This document shows, in pieces, positions 27,626-35,877 of a DNA stretch of 64,000 bases; within the stretch, counting starts at the first letter, position 1; every line of letters begins with the position of its first letter. The translations under genes were made by a program, and so were the position numbers. The stretch lies in the NCBI GenBank assembly GCA_965644315.1, contig CBFFRQ010000089.1, positions 186,001 to 250,000 of the forward strand, written 5' to 3'. The DNA comes from Caecitellus pseudoparvulus (Eukaryota; Bigyra: Bicosoecida). The notes under the pieces were generated by a model. The model made no database searches and was not told the origin of the DNA. It worked only from the letters and a program-made list of their open reading frames with translations.

Positions 27626-29410
27626 AGACGGGGCTCCTCGGAAGCACGCTGGGAGTGCTGCGTTTCCATCGCGCAACGCAGCATGGAGCAGCGAGCGCCC
27701 TGCGGGCCAGTGACGCGACAGGGCCAGAGCCACTGAGGCCACCGCCAGCGCATGTATGCGGGGGAGAGAGTGTGTGCTGAGGGCATGGGACAATGCCACC
27801 ACGACGTGAATGGGTTCCAGTTCCCCGACGCGCTGCGCAAAGAGCAAGGATACTGGGGTGGCCCGCTTGGCTGCGAGGGAAGGCAGGTCGCCAAGCAGGT
27901 GGCCCTTTGACAGGATGTCCAGGCCAGGGCGCGGCATGCCCCCCTTTGTACCCCCCTCTGGCTGCAGGGGGGGCATGTCACACGCACTGCCGTCTGCCAG
28001 CGCATGGGCCCACCGCACCGCACCGGGGTGGCCCAAGCGTGCGGCGATGGGCCAACACGCCCGCTCACGGGACGCCAGCACCTCCAGCAGGGCGTGGAAA
28101 CTGCCGGGCAGCTTCGCGGCGTGTGTCACAGTGTGTGGCGCATGCAGCAGCCCAACGTCTGTGTCTGTGAGCAGCGGCGTGGCGGGGTGGCGCAGCAGCG
28201 GCCAGTACGCAGTGTAGTGAGCAGCACGGCCCACCCCGCCAAGCCGAGTGTCCAGCACACCCAAGATGTCGCTGCGAGACGGCATGCAACCGTGCTTGGC
28301 TGCCAGGTCGCACCAGGCCCACAGGCGCCCTCCTGGACATGTGTGCAGCAGGTGCCGCAGGGCTTGGGTTAGTGCTGCGTTGCGGGCGTGATGCGGAATT
28401 TGAGCCAGCACCGCCTCACGGCACTGCGCCACACCCTGCCACTTGGAGGGGCGGGCGAGGAGACACAAAGACAGAACAACTGAGGCATCTTCCCATTCTT
28501 CCGATGTCGCATCTTGGCACAGGGCTGCTGTTCCGTCAATGAGCGTTTGCAGCAGGTGTGTGTCGCGGGCGCGTGCCGCCCAGTACAGTGCAGAGTGGCG
28601 CTGGTTCTGCTTGGGCAGCGCGGAAAAGCAAGGCCACTGGCCCGAGTCACGAGGGCGCACTGCAAAGCCCGCTTCCTTCAACGCAGCACCCCGCTGCAGC
28701 CACTGCTCCACCAGTTCCGTCTTGCCCCCCGCGCTGAGCCAGCACAACACCACACGCCAGGTGTGACTCACGCCCTCCCGCCTCTGCCCCCCATCGCAAC
28801 GCACCAGGGCATCCAACAGCGCCTGGGCAGCTGCAAGGGGGTCTTCGCATGCTTGAGCCCCCCTCCACCCCCTTGGGACGACGGCGTGTGCCAAGTCGCA
28901 GAGGGCGTGCCACGTGGGCCCGCCTGACTCGTGTTCCGGCTGCATCACGGCTGCCAGCGCGCCCAGCTGACACCGGTGGAAACTGAGACACGCCATGGAC
29001 AGCCACGCCTCCTGCCAGGGCGGGAAGCGGGGGGAGGGGTACTTGAAAGGCGAGCGGGGGACAGGTATCGCGCCGACAGCCAGGCAGAACCGTGCCACAC
29101 AGGCCATGACCCGCCAGCGCAGGGAGTCAACCGCAGTGCGCAGGAGGAAGGGAGTTGAGGAAACGCGGGCCGACAGGAGGTGCATGCGTCCCCGCACTTC
29201 CACGCCCTCTGTTGGCAGGTCCGGCGTGCCTCCCAGCGTCGCAACCTCCAGCGCCGCCTTCAGCACTGCACCAGCACTCCAATCCGCCAGCGGTGCTGAG
29301 GCAAGCTCATGCAAGTGCTGCTCTGCTTCTGCCAGCAAGGCTTCATCCGTCACGCTTGGATCGCCAGTGTGTGGTGCGCTTTCCCCCGGTGTGGGCTGCG
29401 CTGCAGCCAT
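27527..29410 (-). CDS. Ankyrin-like protein C with variant C-terminal tail
   Basis: 627 residues from the ATG at 29410 (MAAAQPTPGESAPHTGD). No family can be named. The body is helical with ankyrin-like pairs, such as QRHSALYWAARARDTHLLQTLI and WPIAARLGHPGAVRWAHALA. The C-terminus NWILRRAAICCRQEQRGKR aligns with the tails of the neighbouring genes when the Trp is fixed: W, RR at +3/+4, hydrophobic or Cys at +7 to +9, R at +10. Here the two Leu are replaced by Cys. It starts 317 nt from the divergent LamG-like gene, so they probably share a bidirectional promoter. The stretch just before the ATG is AT-rich. Confidence 0.7.
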   Translation of the reverse strand: MAAAQPTPGESAPHTGDPSVTDEALLAEAEQHLHELASAPLADWSAGAVLKAALEVATLGGTPDLPTEGVEVRGRMHLLSARVSSTPFLLRTAVDSLRWRVMACVARFCLAVGAIPVPRSPFKYPSPRFPPWQEAWLSMACLSFHRCQLGALAAVMQPEHESGGPTWHALCDLAHAVVPRGWRGAQACEDPLAAAQALLDALVRCDGGQRREGVSHTWRVVLCWLSAGGKTELVEQWLQRGAALKEAGFAVRPRDSGQWPCFSALPKQNQRHSALYWAARARDTHLLQTLIDGTAALCQDATSEEWEDASVVLSLCLLARPSKWQGVAQCREAVLAQIPHHARNAALTQALRHLLHTCPGGRLWAWCDLAAKHGCMPSRSDILGVLDTRLGGVGRAAHYTAYWPLLRHPATPLLTDTDVGLLHAPHTVTHAAKLPGSFHALLEVLASRERACWPIAARLGHPGAVRWAHALADGSACDMPPLQPEGGTKGGMPRPGLDILSKGHLLGDLPSLAAKRATPVSLLFAQRVGELEPIHVVVALSHALSTHSLPRIHALAVASVALALSRHWPAGRSLLHAALRDGNAALPACFRGAPSASPDRAQRILGTGNWILRRAAICCRQEQRGKR

Positions 29411-29727
29411 ATCTAAAAATGCCCGCGTTTCAGAGAAGTTTCAACTTGCGACCGCCCACGCCGCGCGGTGCGAGGCAGTTTGAGAGGTGGCAAAGCCGCA
29501 AAAGAGCAGGATATTCAACGTTTAGTCTTAGGCGTGGGATTGAGTTTTGTCAGCTTGCGCCCATGGAGAATTGAACCTTGAGGTGATGTTGAAAACCTCT
29601 CGGCCGCCCACGCAAAACTCCAAACGCGCATGTGTTTGGACTATTTCAAAGCTACGCACTTATCATCACTAGCAGGTGCCTTCTCCCCTCGCTCGCACGC
29701 TCCCTAACTGCAGGCAGGCTGGGCAGC
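29411..29727. promoter_or_regulatory. Divergent intergenic region between genes C and D
   Basis: 317 nt between two start codons facing away from each other. It is AT-richer than its surroundings (for example 29500-29545 and 29630-29670). A bidirectional promoter is inferred from gene arrangement; no defined box is recognised. Confidence 0.4.
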
Positions 29728-30672
29728 ATGGCCAGCGAAAAGTCTGTGAGACCTTTGGCGTGTTGGGCCCTGGAGCAGTCCCTGGAGGACACATGCGGTG
29801 CTTTCGGCCCCATGACGCCTCGCACTCGCCCTGGCGGAGACGCCCGCGCCAAGGAATGGCAGGCGAGCGCCGACACTGCCATGCTGGGCGAGGGCGCTGC
29901 GGAAATCGCTTCTCGTGCCCTGCAGCTTGGCCCCGCCCACGGCCACAAGTACATGGAGGTAGCAGCGCTGCCCATCACTCGTTGCGATTTCACACTATCA
30001 GCATGGGTTCTGCCCTATGCCACTGGGCAGGCCCCTGCCCGCATGTTCCTGCTGTCGGACTGGACGCACTACTGGAGCTACTATCTGGCGTTGCTGCCAA
30101 CACCCGACCCGGGGTACATGAGCGTGAGCCTGCACCTGCGGCGCAACATCAACAGCGCGGGCAGCGACCCTGCTCAAGGCTTGGTGACGGTGGATTCCAC
30201 GAATGACGACCACATCGCCGCGGCCACAGCGGAGTATGGGCCCACCTCCGCTGGCGCCCGCCTGGCCGCTGGCCAGCCCCCCTTCCACGCCACCACCGGG
30301 AGCCTGCCGGCGGTATGGTCGCAGGCGCCGTTGGGCATGGTGCCATGCGGGGCGTGGGCCCATGTCGCGGCGACATGGAGTCGCGAGCGGCGCACCGCCA
30401 CCGTGTGGGTGAACGGCACCCCCGTTGCAGCCTGCCATGCAGAGGTGCCTGAGGAAGATGTGCAGGGTAATACGCACACGGTGCACCACGTGGGGTTGAA
30501 GGCAGATGGCGGGGACTGCCACATTCACGGCTGCCTGCTGGAGCTCACTGTGCACGGGGAGGAGCTGACGCCTGGCCAGCTGCGGAGCGTCATGGGGCGC
30601 CTGCCGGGGCAGGTGGCGTGGCGCCGGCGCCGAGACATGCTGCTGCTGCGGGGGCGCCTGATGCGCAGGTGA
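29728..30672 (+). CDS. LamG / concanavalin-like domain protein D with the array's C-terminal tail
   Basis: 314 residues from the ATG at 29728 (MASEKSVRPLACWALE). An upstream extension is open only from a GTG. Residues about 80-290 look like a LamG/Con A-type jelly roll: CDFTLSAWVLPYATG, FLLSDWTHYWSYYLALLP, then GAWAHVAATWSRERRTATVWV with NGTPV. This is the usual arrangement of a test strand followed by W-x-H-V-A-x-T-W and a V-N-G turn. Such domains bind carbohydrate or protein. There is no signal peptide, so a cytosolic role is likely. It ends AWRRRRDMLLLRGRLMRR, the same W-x2-RR-x3-LL-R signature as the ankyrin-like neighbours, although the body is unrelated to theirs. It is the only plus-strand member of the array. 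Confidence 0.7.
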   Translation: MASEKSVRPLACWALEQSLEDTCGAFGPMTPRTRPGGDARAKEWQASADTAMLGEGAAEIASRALQLGPAHGHKYMEVAALPITRCDFTLSAWVLPYATGQAPARMFLLSDWTHYWSYYLALLPTPDPGYMSVSLHLRRNINSAGSDPAQGLVTVDSTNDDHIAAATAEYGPTSAGARLAAGQPPFHATTGSLPAVWSQAPLGMVPCGAWAHVAATWSRERRTATVWVNGTPVAACHAEVPEEDVQGNTHTVHHVGLKADGGDCHIHGCLLELTVHGEELTPGQLRSVMGRLPGQVAWRRRRDMLLLRGRLMRR

Positions 30673-30841
30673 TGTGCCAGGAACAGGGCCGACCTCGAAT
30701 GACCTGTCTGCACGGTGCCTGTTGGACAATGCAGTTTTCACGAAGCTGCTTGCTCCTGCGTTTCACCCAGCTGCCGGGTCAGCTGTCACTCGACAGAGCA
30801 CAGGGACCATCCAGAGGCAGCTGCCCAGGAGCAGCGGACCT

Positions 30842-32590
30842 TCAGCCGCGAAGTACGTGTCGGAGCAGCAGCATGCGTCGGCGAGTCAGCCATGCGGTTT
30901 GCGCACACACTGCACCTGTGCGGGCAGCGGCTGTTGAGCCATGCGGCTGGGCTGGTCCCACCAGGGCCCGAGGCAAGGGTGCAGTGCCAGCTGGAACAAG
31001 GTTCGCCACCGTTGTTCCGTGTTCTGAGTGACAGCCCCAGGTGCAGTGCAGCAGCCGCAGCAGGACACCTGTCGCGGGTCCGTACAGGGCGGGGGGCGGA
31101 CCACCCCCCTGACGCGCAGGCATGCTGCTGCAAGTCACAGCGGCACAAATGTCAGCTGCGTTCAGCTCGCGAAGTGTGTCGGGGGAGCGGCCGTCGGCTG
31201 CCTTCCACGTGGTGAAGGGGTTCCACCCCCGTGGCGGTGCAGTGAGCGGCGAAGGGAAGGCGATTCCCGCCTGAGCCAGCCAGGCACGCGCAGGGGGGAA
31301 GAGAGCTGCCACCATGACGATCAGATTCCTCGCGCCGTGGATGTGGAAACGCCGCCCAGGTTCAGTGTGCACTGGCAGGGGCAGGTCCAGAGCCAGCTCG
31401 GCAGGCAGGAAGGGCAGTGCCGCAGACCAATTGCCACGCCGCGCCACGCTGCTGTTCGGGCGCAAGCACGCTCTCTGCACAATGCGAGGTACAGACTCTG
31501 ACACATATACTGCTCCCTTGTGTGTCTGCAAGGCCTCCAGAAAGTCCGCCATCTGAGCGTGGGAGGTGTTGTAAAGCAGCCGCCGAAACGCAGCGGCGAG
31601 CTCGACGGCTGCAACCTCTGGCTCCCCCCCCTCGCACAGCCGGGCAATGAATAACCGCACCAACCGCTTTGATTGAGCAGGAAAGCTGCTCCTGCTCTCT
31701 GCTGCCAGCTGCATGCACTTTGCTGGCCTGTGGTGCTTGCTTGTCGTGCCGGGTAGCGCAAAAACCGCTTGCACCATGCTCACGTCGGCGATCATCACGG
31801 CACGCTCCAAGAGGTGCAGCGCACCCGTTGCTCCCTGCTGCACTGGACAGTACAGCATTCGATGCACACGCTCTTCACCCAGAGCGGCTTCTGCTTCGCG
31901 CATGAACGCAATCACAGCTGGCGTGCGTCGCGTCTCCACCAACGCGTGCAGCGCAGCAGCCCACCGACTGGGCGCCTGCAGCACTGTGCCAGCGTGGCGA
32001 TCCGATACGACCGTACTCGCCACCTCCACCATGGCCTGCACCAGCACCTCAGTGCTCTGCCTCGCCATGGCCCACGGCAGTCGCCGCACCAGCGCGGCGT
32101 GACTGTGCACTGGCGTTGGCTTGCCCAAGGGCGCGTCCACGCACAAACGCACCAAGGACAAGTCACCCGTGCGACCTGCGGCACATGCCACGTAGTGCAG
32201 GGCTCGCAGTATCTCTCGCTCGCACTGGATGACTGGCTGCATCGCCGCGCGTGGGCGGCACGCTGCATCGCGCCCCGCCTTCCACAGGGCAAGGCCCGCC
32301 TCAGTCACATTGGCCCGCGGGCTGTGCATGAGGAGCAAGCTGATCCAAGGTGCCAGGTCCCGGAGCTTGGGCGGGGCGCCCGACGGCACTGGGATGCCGT
32401 CTGGCAGTGCGCCAGCGTCGAGCAGGCGTGGGATGCTCTGGTGCCAGCGGTCACCTTGAAAGTCACGCCAAGCCGCACTGGCCATGTCGTGGAGGCAGCG
32501 CTTGTCCTTTGCATTCAACTTGATCTCCTCTAAAACTCCACCATCTGCCTGCGCCGTGGTGGCGGCGCTGGCGACCTTGGTGGCCGCCAT
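30842..32590 (-). CDS. Ankyrin-like protein E with C-terminal WxxRR tail
   Basis: 582 residues from the ATG at 32590 (MAATKVASAATTAQADGG). An open extension of 12 codons upstream lacks an ATG. The body is helical with weak ankyrin-like units (LRALHYVACAAGRTGDLSLV, LLERAVMIADVSMVQAVF). It ends AWLTRRRMLLLRHVLRG, again W with RR at +3/+4 and LLR at +8 to +10. It lies convergently with gene D (169 nt between stops). The product is otherwise unrecognised. No signal peptide or membrane segment is seen. Confidence 0.65.
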   Translation of the reverse strand: MAATKVASAATTAQADGGVLEEIKLNAKDKRCLHDMASAAWRDFQGDRWHQSIPRLLDAGALPDGIPVPSGAPPKLRDLAPWISLLLMHSPRANVTEAGLALWKAGRDAACRPRAAMQPVIQCEREILRALHYVACAAGRTGDLSLVRLCVDAPLGKPTPVHSHAALVRRLPWAMARQSTEVLVQAMVEVASTVVSDRHAGTVLQAPSRWAAALHALVETRRTPAVIAFMREAEAALGEERVHRMLYCPVQQGATGALHLLERAVMIADVSMVQAVFALPGTTSKHHRPAKCMQLAAESRSSFPAQSKRLVRLFIARLCEGGEPEVAAVELAAAFRRLLYNTSHAQMADFLEALQTHKGAVYVSESVPRIVQRACLRPNSSVARRGNWSAALPFLPAELALDLPLPVHTEPGRRFHIHGARNLIVMVAALFPPARAWLAQAGIAFPSPLTAPPRGWNPFTTWKAADGRSPDTLRELNAADICAAVTCSSMPARQGGGPPPALYGPATGVLLRLLHCTWGCHSEHGTTVANLVPAGTAPLPRALVGPAQPHGSTAAARTGAVCAQTAWLTRRRMLLLRHVLRG

Positions 32591-32793
32591 GCTGCTCTTC
32601 TGCGGTAATCGCTTTCCCCGCAACACGCCGACTGCTCGCGCTCGAGTGTTGGGACGTCTTGAGCCCTAAGTGGCAACTTCAAGGTAAAATCATACTCCAA
32701 TGTTTAAATTTGTCGGCTACTCTGCGCGTTACAGTGCCTGGGGGCACAGTTGCTGCCCCTGTACGCGAGCCAGGCCAGCCAAAATGTGCACTA

Positions 32794-35607
32794 TTATTGC
32801 TTCCCCATTGCCGCCCGCAGCAGCACCACTTTGCGGCGCAGGCGCCAGGTGGCACCCCGTAGCCTCTGTCTCCCTCCTGGTAGCCGCATGCTGGGCGTGT
32901 CACACAGGACGCGGTCCCTCAGAAACGCCACCAAGGGGTGCGACGTCGGCAAGCGGCCTGCGCAACGCACCAGCGCCAACAGCGCCGCCTGCCCCTGACA
33001 GTAAAAGTTGGAGGTCCTGTAAAATGCCCAGGCCTTCCATGCCACACGGCAGCATTCCTCTGCACCGCCTGCCGTGTGCGGGCTCAAGTGCATGCCGTCG
33101 CCCGCCGCCGACCCGTTCGCCACCCCTTGCAGGAGGGTAAAACTGCTATCCCCCAGCGGCACCATGTCCCCCGCCCCACCCATGTGAGCCATCAGGCCCT
33201 GCACCCACGCGTCTGCGCTCAGGAAGTCCAGGCTCTTCAATGGCCCCAGAAGGAACCCCAGGGACAACATGCTCAACGCGCCAGACTGCTGCACGGTTCG
33301 CAGCACGTTCCCGATGAGAGCGCAAGGAAACGCCGGGAAGGGGGGCGGCCGTGTCGCCAGCCAAGCGCTCATGCACGTACTGCGCAAGCTGTCTGCCCTG
33401 CTCTGCAAGTTCCCGTCACCTGCGACGCCGCCCCCGCCAAACGAGTCGCTCACGTCCTCCATCGACGGTCGCAAGGTCGCGGCGCGACGAGCCAGGTCAC
33501 CGCCCTCTTCTTCGGCCATGGCCAGCTCCTCGAACAGCACACGCAGTGCAGGCAGCACATATGGGGCATTGCCGGTCAAGCCCCCCACCAGGGCCCTCCA
33601 AAGAGTCCGGGAAGGGGTGGCCAGGTGGTCGGTCTGCAGCGTTTCACAACGCAGCAAGCAACGCAGCACCTCCCGACGAGCAGCCAAGGACGCGGCTGGA
33701 CGAGCCAGAGTGGCGTTTATCAAGGCTTGCAGGGCAGTTTCCGCGGCCGTTCTCGCGGCGGTGGCGCTGGCTGCGGCCTGCTGTGCCTCAGCGGCGAGCA
33801 GGACACGGACGGTGGTGGCATGACCCCCCCACGCAGCCCAGACAAGGGGGGGTACTGCGGGCTCCGGCATGCCGGGTGTGCACGGCACTGTGATCCACCT
33901 GGAAGCCGCGCCAGAGGGCGCACAGGCCATGGCTGTGAGGGCGTCGGCGTTGCCGGTCGCAGCTGCCGACGCGACCGCCGCGCCTGCGGCGAGGTGCGCA
34001 TACCGACTCAACATGCGATTCTGGCGGCCAAAGTGCCCCAGACACATCGCCTGCAGTGCCTGGAATCTAGCCACGGGCTGCTCCCAGCTCTGGGGGAAGG
34101 CGGTCGCCCAGCGACGTGCTGGCTTCGCCCCCGCCGCTCGCCCCAGCGCCGTCCACTGCCCCTCGCCATCGAACAGCCAGCGCAGGTGCCAGGCACCACG
34201 TGGCGAGGCCATTGCTGATAGCACACCCCACTGGCCCCGGCGCAAGGCGGCTTCTAGCATGTGCCGCAGGGGTTTGGCCAGTTTGCGCCGTACCGTGTGG
34301 GAGATGGTGGTGGCCAGCTCCATGAGAAACGCTGCAACGTCGGCGAAACCGCCGTGCAGCGCAGGCTTCAATAGCGCCTGCAGCACAGTTGCCAGCTGCG
34401 CACCAGGTGCAGGCAGCAGCTGCAACGTCACGTCCCTCTGGAAGAAAGGCTGGGCCAAGCACGCACGCAGACAGCGTGGGTCCAGAAAGGCTGGGGGGAG
34501 GGGTTTCTCCAGCAAGAGCGCGGCAAATGCCTCGGCCGACGGGGGACTGGCCCCCCACTCCGGCGGCACAAAGCAGTCGGGCCGTCGCTTGGCGGCTCTC
34601 TGCAGCAAGGCAGCGCCTCTGCGGCGGTCCCAGTTGGCCTGGTGGTGTGCGCGGCGGAACAACGTCAGCCGTGGACCGGCCGGCGGCAATTCCAGCCCAG
34701 CCGCCAACCACTCGCACACCAGGCGCTGCAGGGGGCGCCAGTGGTGCAGTCCGCCCCGCAGCAAGGCGTCGGACACGTGCATGCTGAGTGGCTCCACACC
34801 CAGCTCCATGCTCACCGCCGTGGACAGCCACTTGAACGCGTACCCACTGGCGTGCTCCTCGGCCAGCAGCGAAACGCACGAGGAGCCCAGCAGGCCCAGA
34901 CACAGCAGGCTGCCGTGCACGGGAGGGCAGTTGTACATGGGTTCCAGTACCATGCCTGCTGCGTTGGCCTTGGGCACGGAGATGAGGGCTGGGGCCATGC
35001 TGACATGGGGGCGCCGCAGCATGGCTTGCCGCGCAGCCTCCAACCCCTCGTCCACCCGCCCACGCTGTGTGCAGACGCCCACCAGGTCCAGCATGCGGTG
35101 GCCAAAGGCGGTGTTGACGTTCCATCGCCACAGCGTCTCGGACAGGCACTCCATGATGGGGAGGAAGTTGACGGGGCGGTCCGCTTCCAGGGCGCTGCGC
35201 AGCGCCCAGCACAAGGAGTCACCGAAGTCTTCCTCTGGAAACGCACCAGGGGGCAGGTGGCGCATGAGCAGCACAATGCCCTCTACGCTGGCCTGGGAGA
35301 GTGCACGGAATGCTTCCCTCCAAAAGGTCTGGCTGCCGCCCGGGTACTTGCCGCTCGCCCAAGTGGCCAGTGGCACGCTGCCCAGCAGAGCAGGCAGCGC
35401 AGTTGGGCACCGGTCCAAAGCAGTCAGCAGCAGCGGCAGCACGAGGCGGGCGTGAAAGGCAGTGTCTTGTGTGGCATCCGCGACACCCTGCACGTCGGCT
35501 CTCTCGACAAGGGTGGCGAGGTGAACCGCCTCCGCCGCATCCGCTGCGGAAATTGCTTGGCGTGGTGGACACGCCGCCTTCGTTCCTGCCTCGCCCACGC
35601 CAGCCAT
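32794..35607 (-). CDS. Long ankyrin-like protein F with internal and C-terminal WxxRR motifs
   Basis: 937 residues from the ATG at 35607 (MAGVGEAGTKAACPPRQ). The N-terminal about 600 residues are homologous to protein G (35878-37797): both have a segment LLxGGLHHxxPLQRL followed about 40 residues later by a WxRR stretch (ANWDRRRGAALLQRAAKRR here). The rest has ankyrin-like units, best seen at VPPLVWAAWGGHATTVRVLL and ASAAATGNADALTAMA. The C-terminus ATWRLRRKVVLLRAAMGKQ carries the array's tail signature. An AT-rich stretch (TATATATTTGC, minus strand, near 35645-35655) lies about 40 nt upstream of the ATG and could be a core promoter element. The function is unknown. Confidence 0.65.
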   Translation of the reverse strand: MAGVGEAGTKAACPPRQAISAADAAEAVHLATLVERADVQGVADATQDTAFHARLVLPLLLTALDRCPTALPALLGSVPLATWASGKYPGGSQTFWREAFRALSQASVEGIVLLMRHLPPGAFPEEDFGDSLCWALRSALEADRPVNFLPIMECLSETLWRWNVNTAFGHRMLDLVGVCTQRGRVDEGLEAARQAMLRRPHVSMAPALISVPKANAAGMVLEPMYNCPPVHGSLLCLGLLGSSCVSLLAEEHASGYAFKWLSTAVSMELGVEPLSMHVSDALLRGGLHHWRPLQRLVCEWLAAGLELPPAGPRLTLFRRAHHQANWDRRRGAALLQRAAKRRPDCFVPPEWGASPPSAEAFAALLLEKPLPPAFLDPRCLRACLAQPFFQRDVTLQLLPAPGAQLATVLQALLKPALHGGFADVAAFLMELATTISHTVRRKLAKPLRHMLEAALRRGQWGVLSAMASPRGAWHLRWLFDGEGQWTALGRAAGAKPARRWATAFPQSWEQPVARFQALQAMCLGHFGRQNRMLSRYAHLAAGAAVASAAATGNADALTAMACAPSGAASRWITVPCTPGMPEPAVPPLVWAAWGGHATTVRVLLAAEAQQAAASATAARTAAETALQALINATLARPAASLAARREVLRCLLRCETLQTDHLATPSRTLWRALVGGLTGNAPYVLPALRVLFEELAMAEEEGGDLARRAATLRPSMEDVSDSFGGGGVAGDGNLQSRADSLRSTCMSAWLATRPPPFPAFPCALIGNVLRTVQQSGALSMLSLGFLLGPLKSLDFLSADAWVQGLMAHMGGAGDMVPLGDSSFTLLQGVANGSAAGDGMHLSPHTAGGAEECCRVAWKAWAFYRTSNFYCQGQAALLALVRCAGRLPTSHPLVAFLRDRVLCDTPSMRLPGGRQRLRGATWRLRRKVVLLRAAMGKQ

Positions 35608-35877
35608 GGCGGACAGAGCAGTTGAAGCACAGCACCTTCTAGTGCAAATATATAGGACACAGTGTTCGAGTCGCTGTAATGTAAATTCCCGCAGCTACTG
35701 CCATTCCAGCCAAGCTGCGCATGCCCGTCAACCAGGCCCACACTTGCCAGTGACCACATAGTCACTTTGCAGCGCCCACGGACGCACAAGATGAACATCA
35801 AGACACGCATTACTGTGATTCTCTGCAGGCTGGCGCAGTGCTACAGTCCTGCGGCAGCATGCAGCCCTCGCCTGGCC

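Noticed and set aside
29560-29625. tRNA-like stretch on the minus strand (GGCCGAGAGG followed by GGTTCAATTC)
   Set aside because: It has D-arm-like and T-arm-like words, but the space between them is too short for an anticodon arm and the ends do not pair as an acceptor stem.
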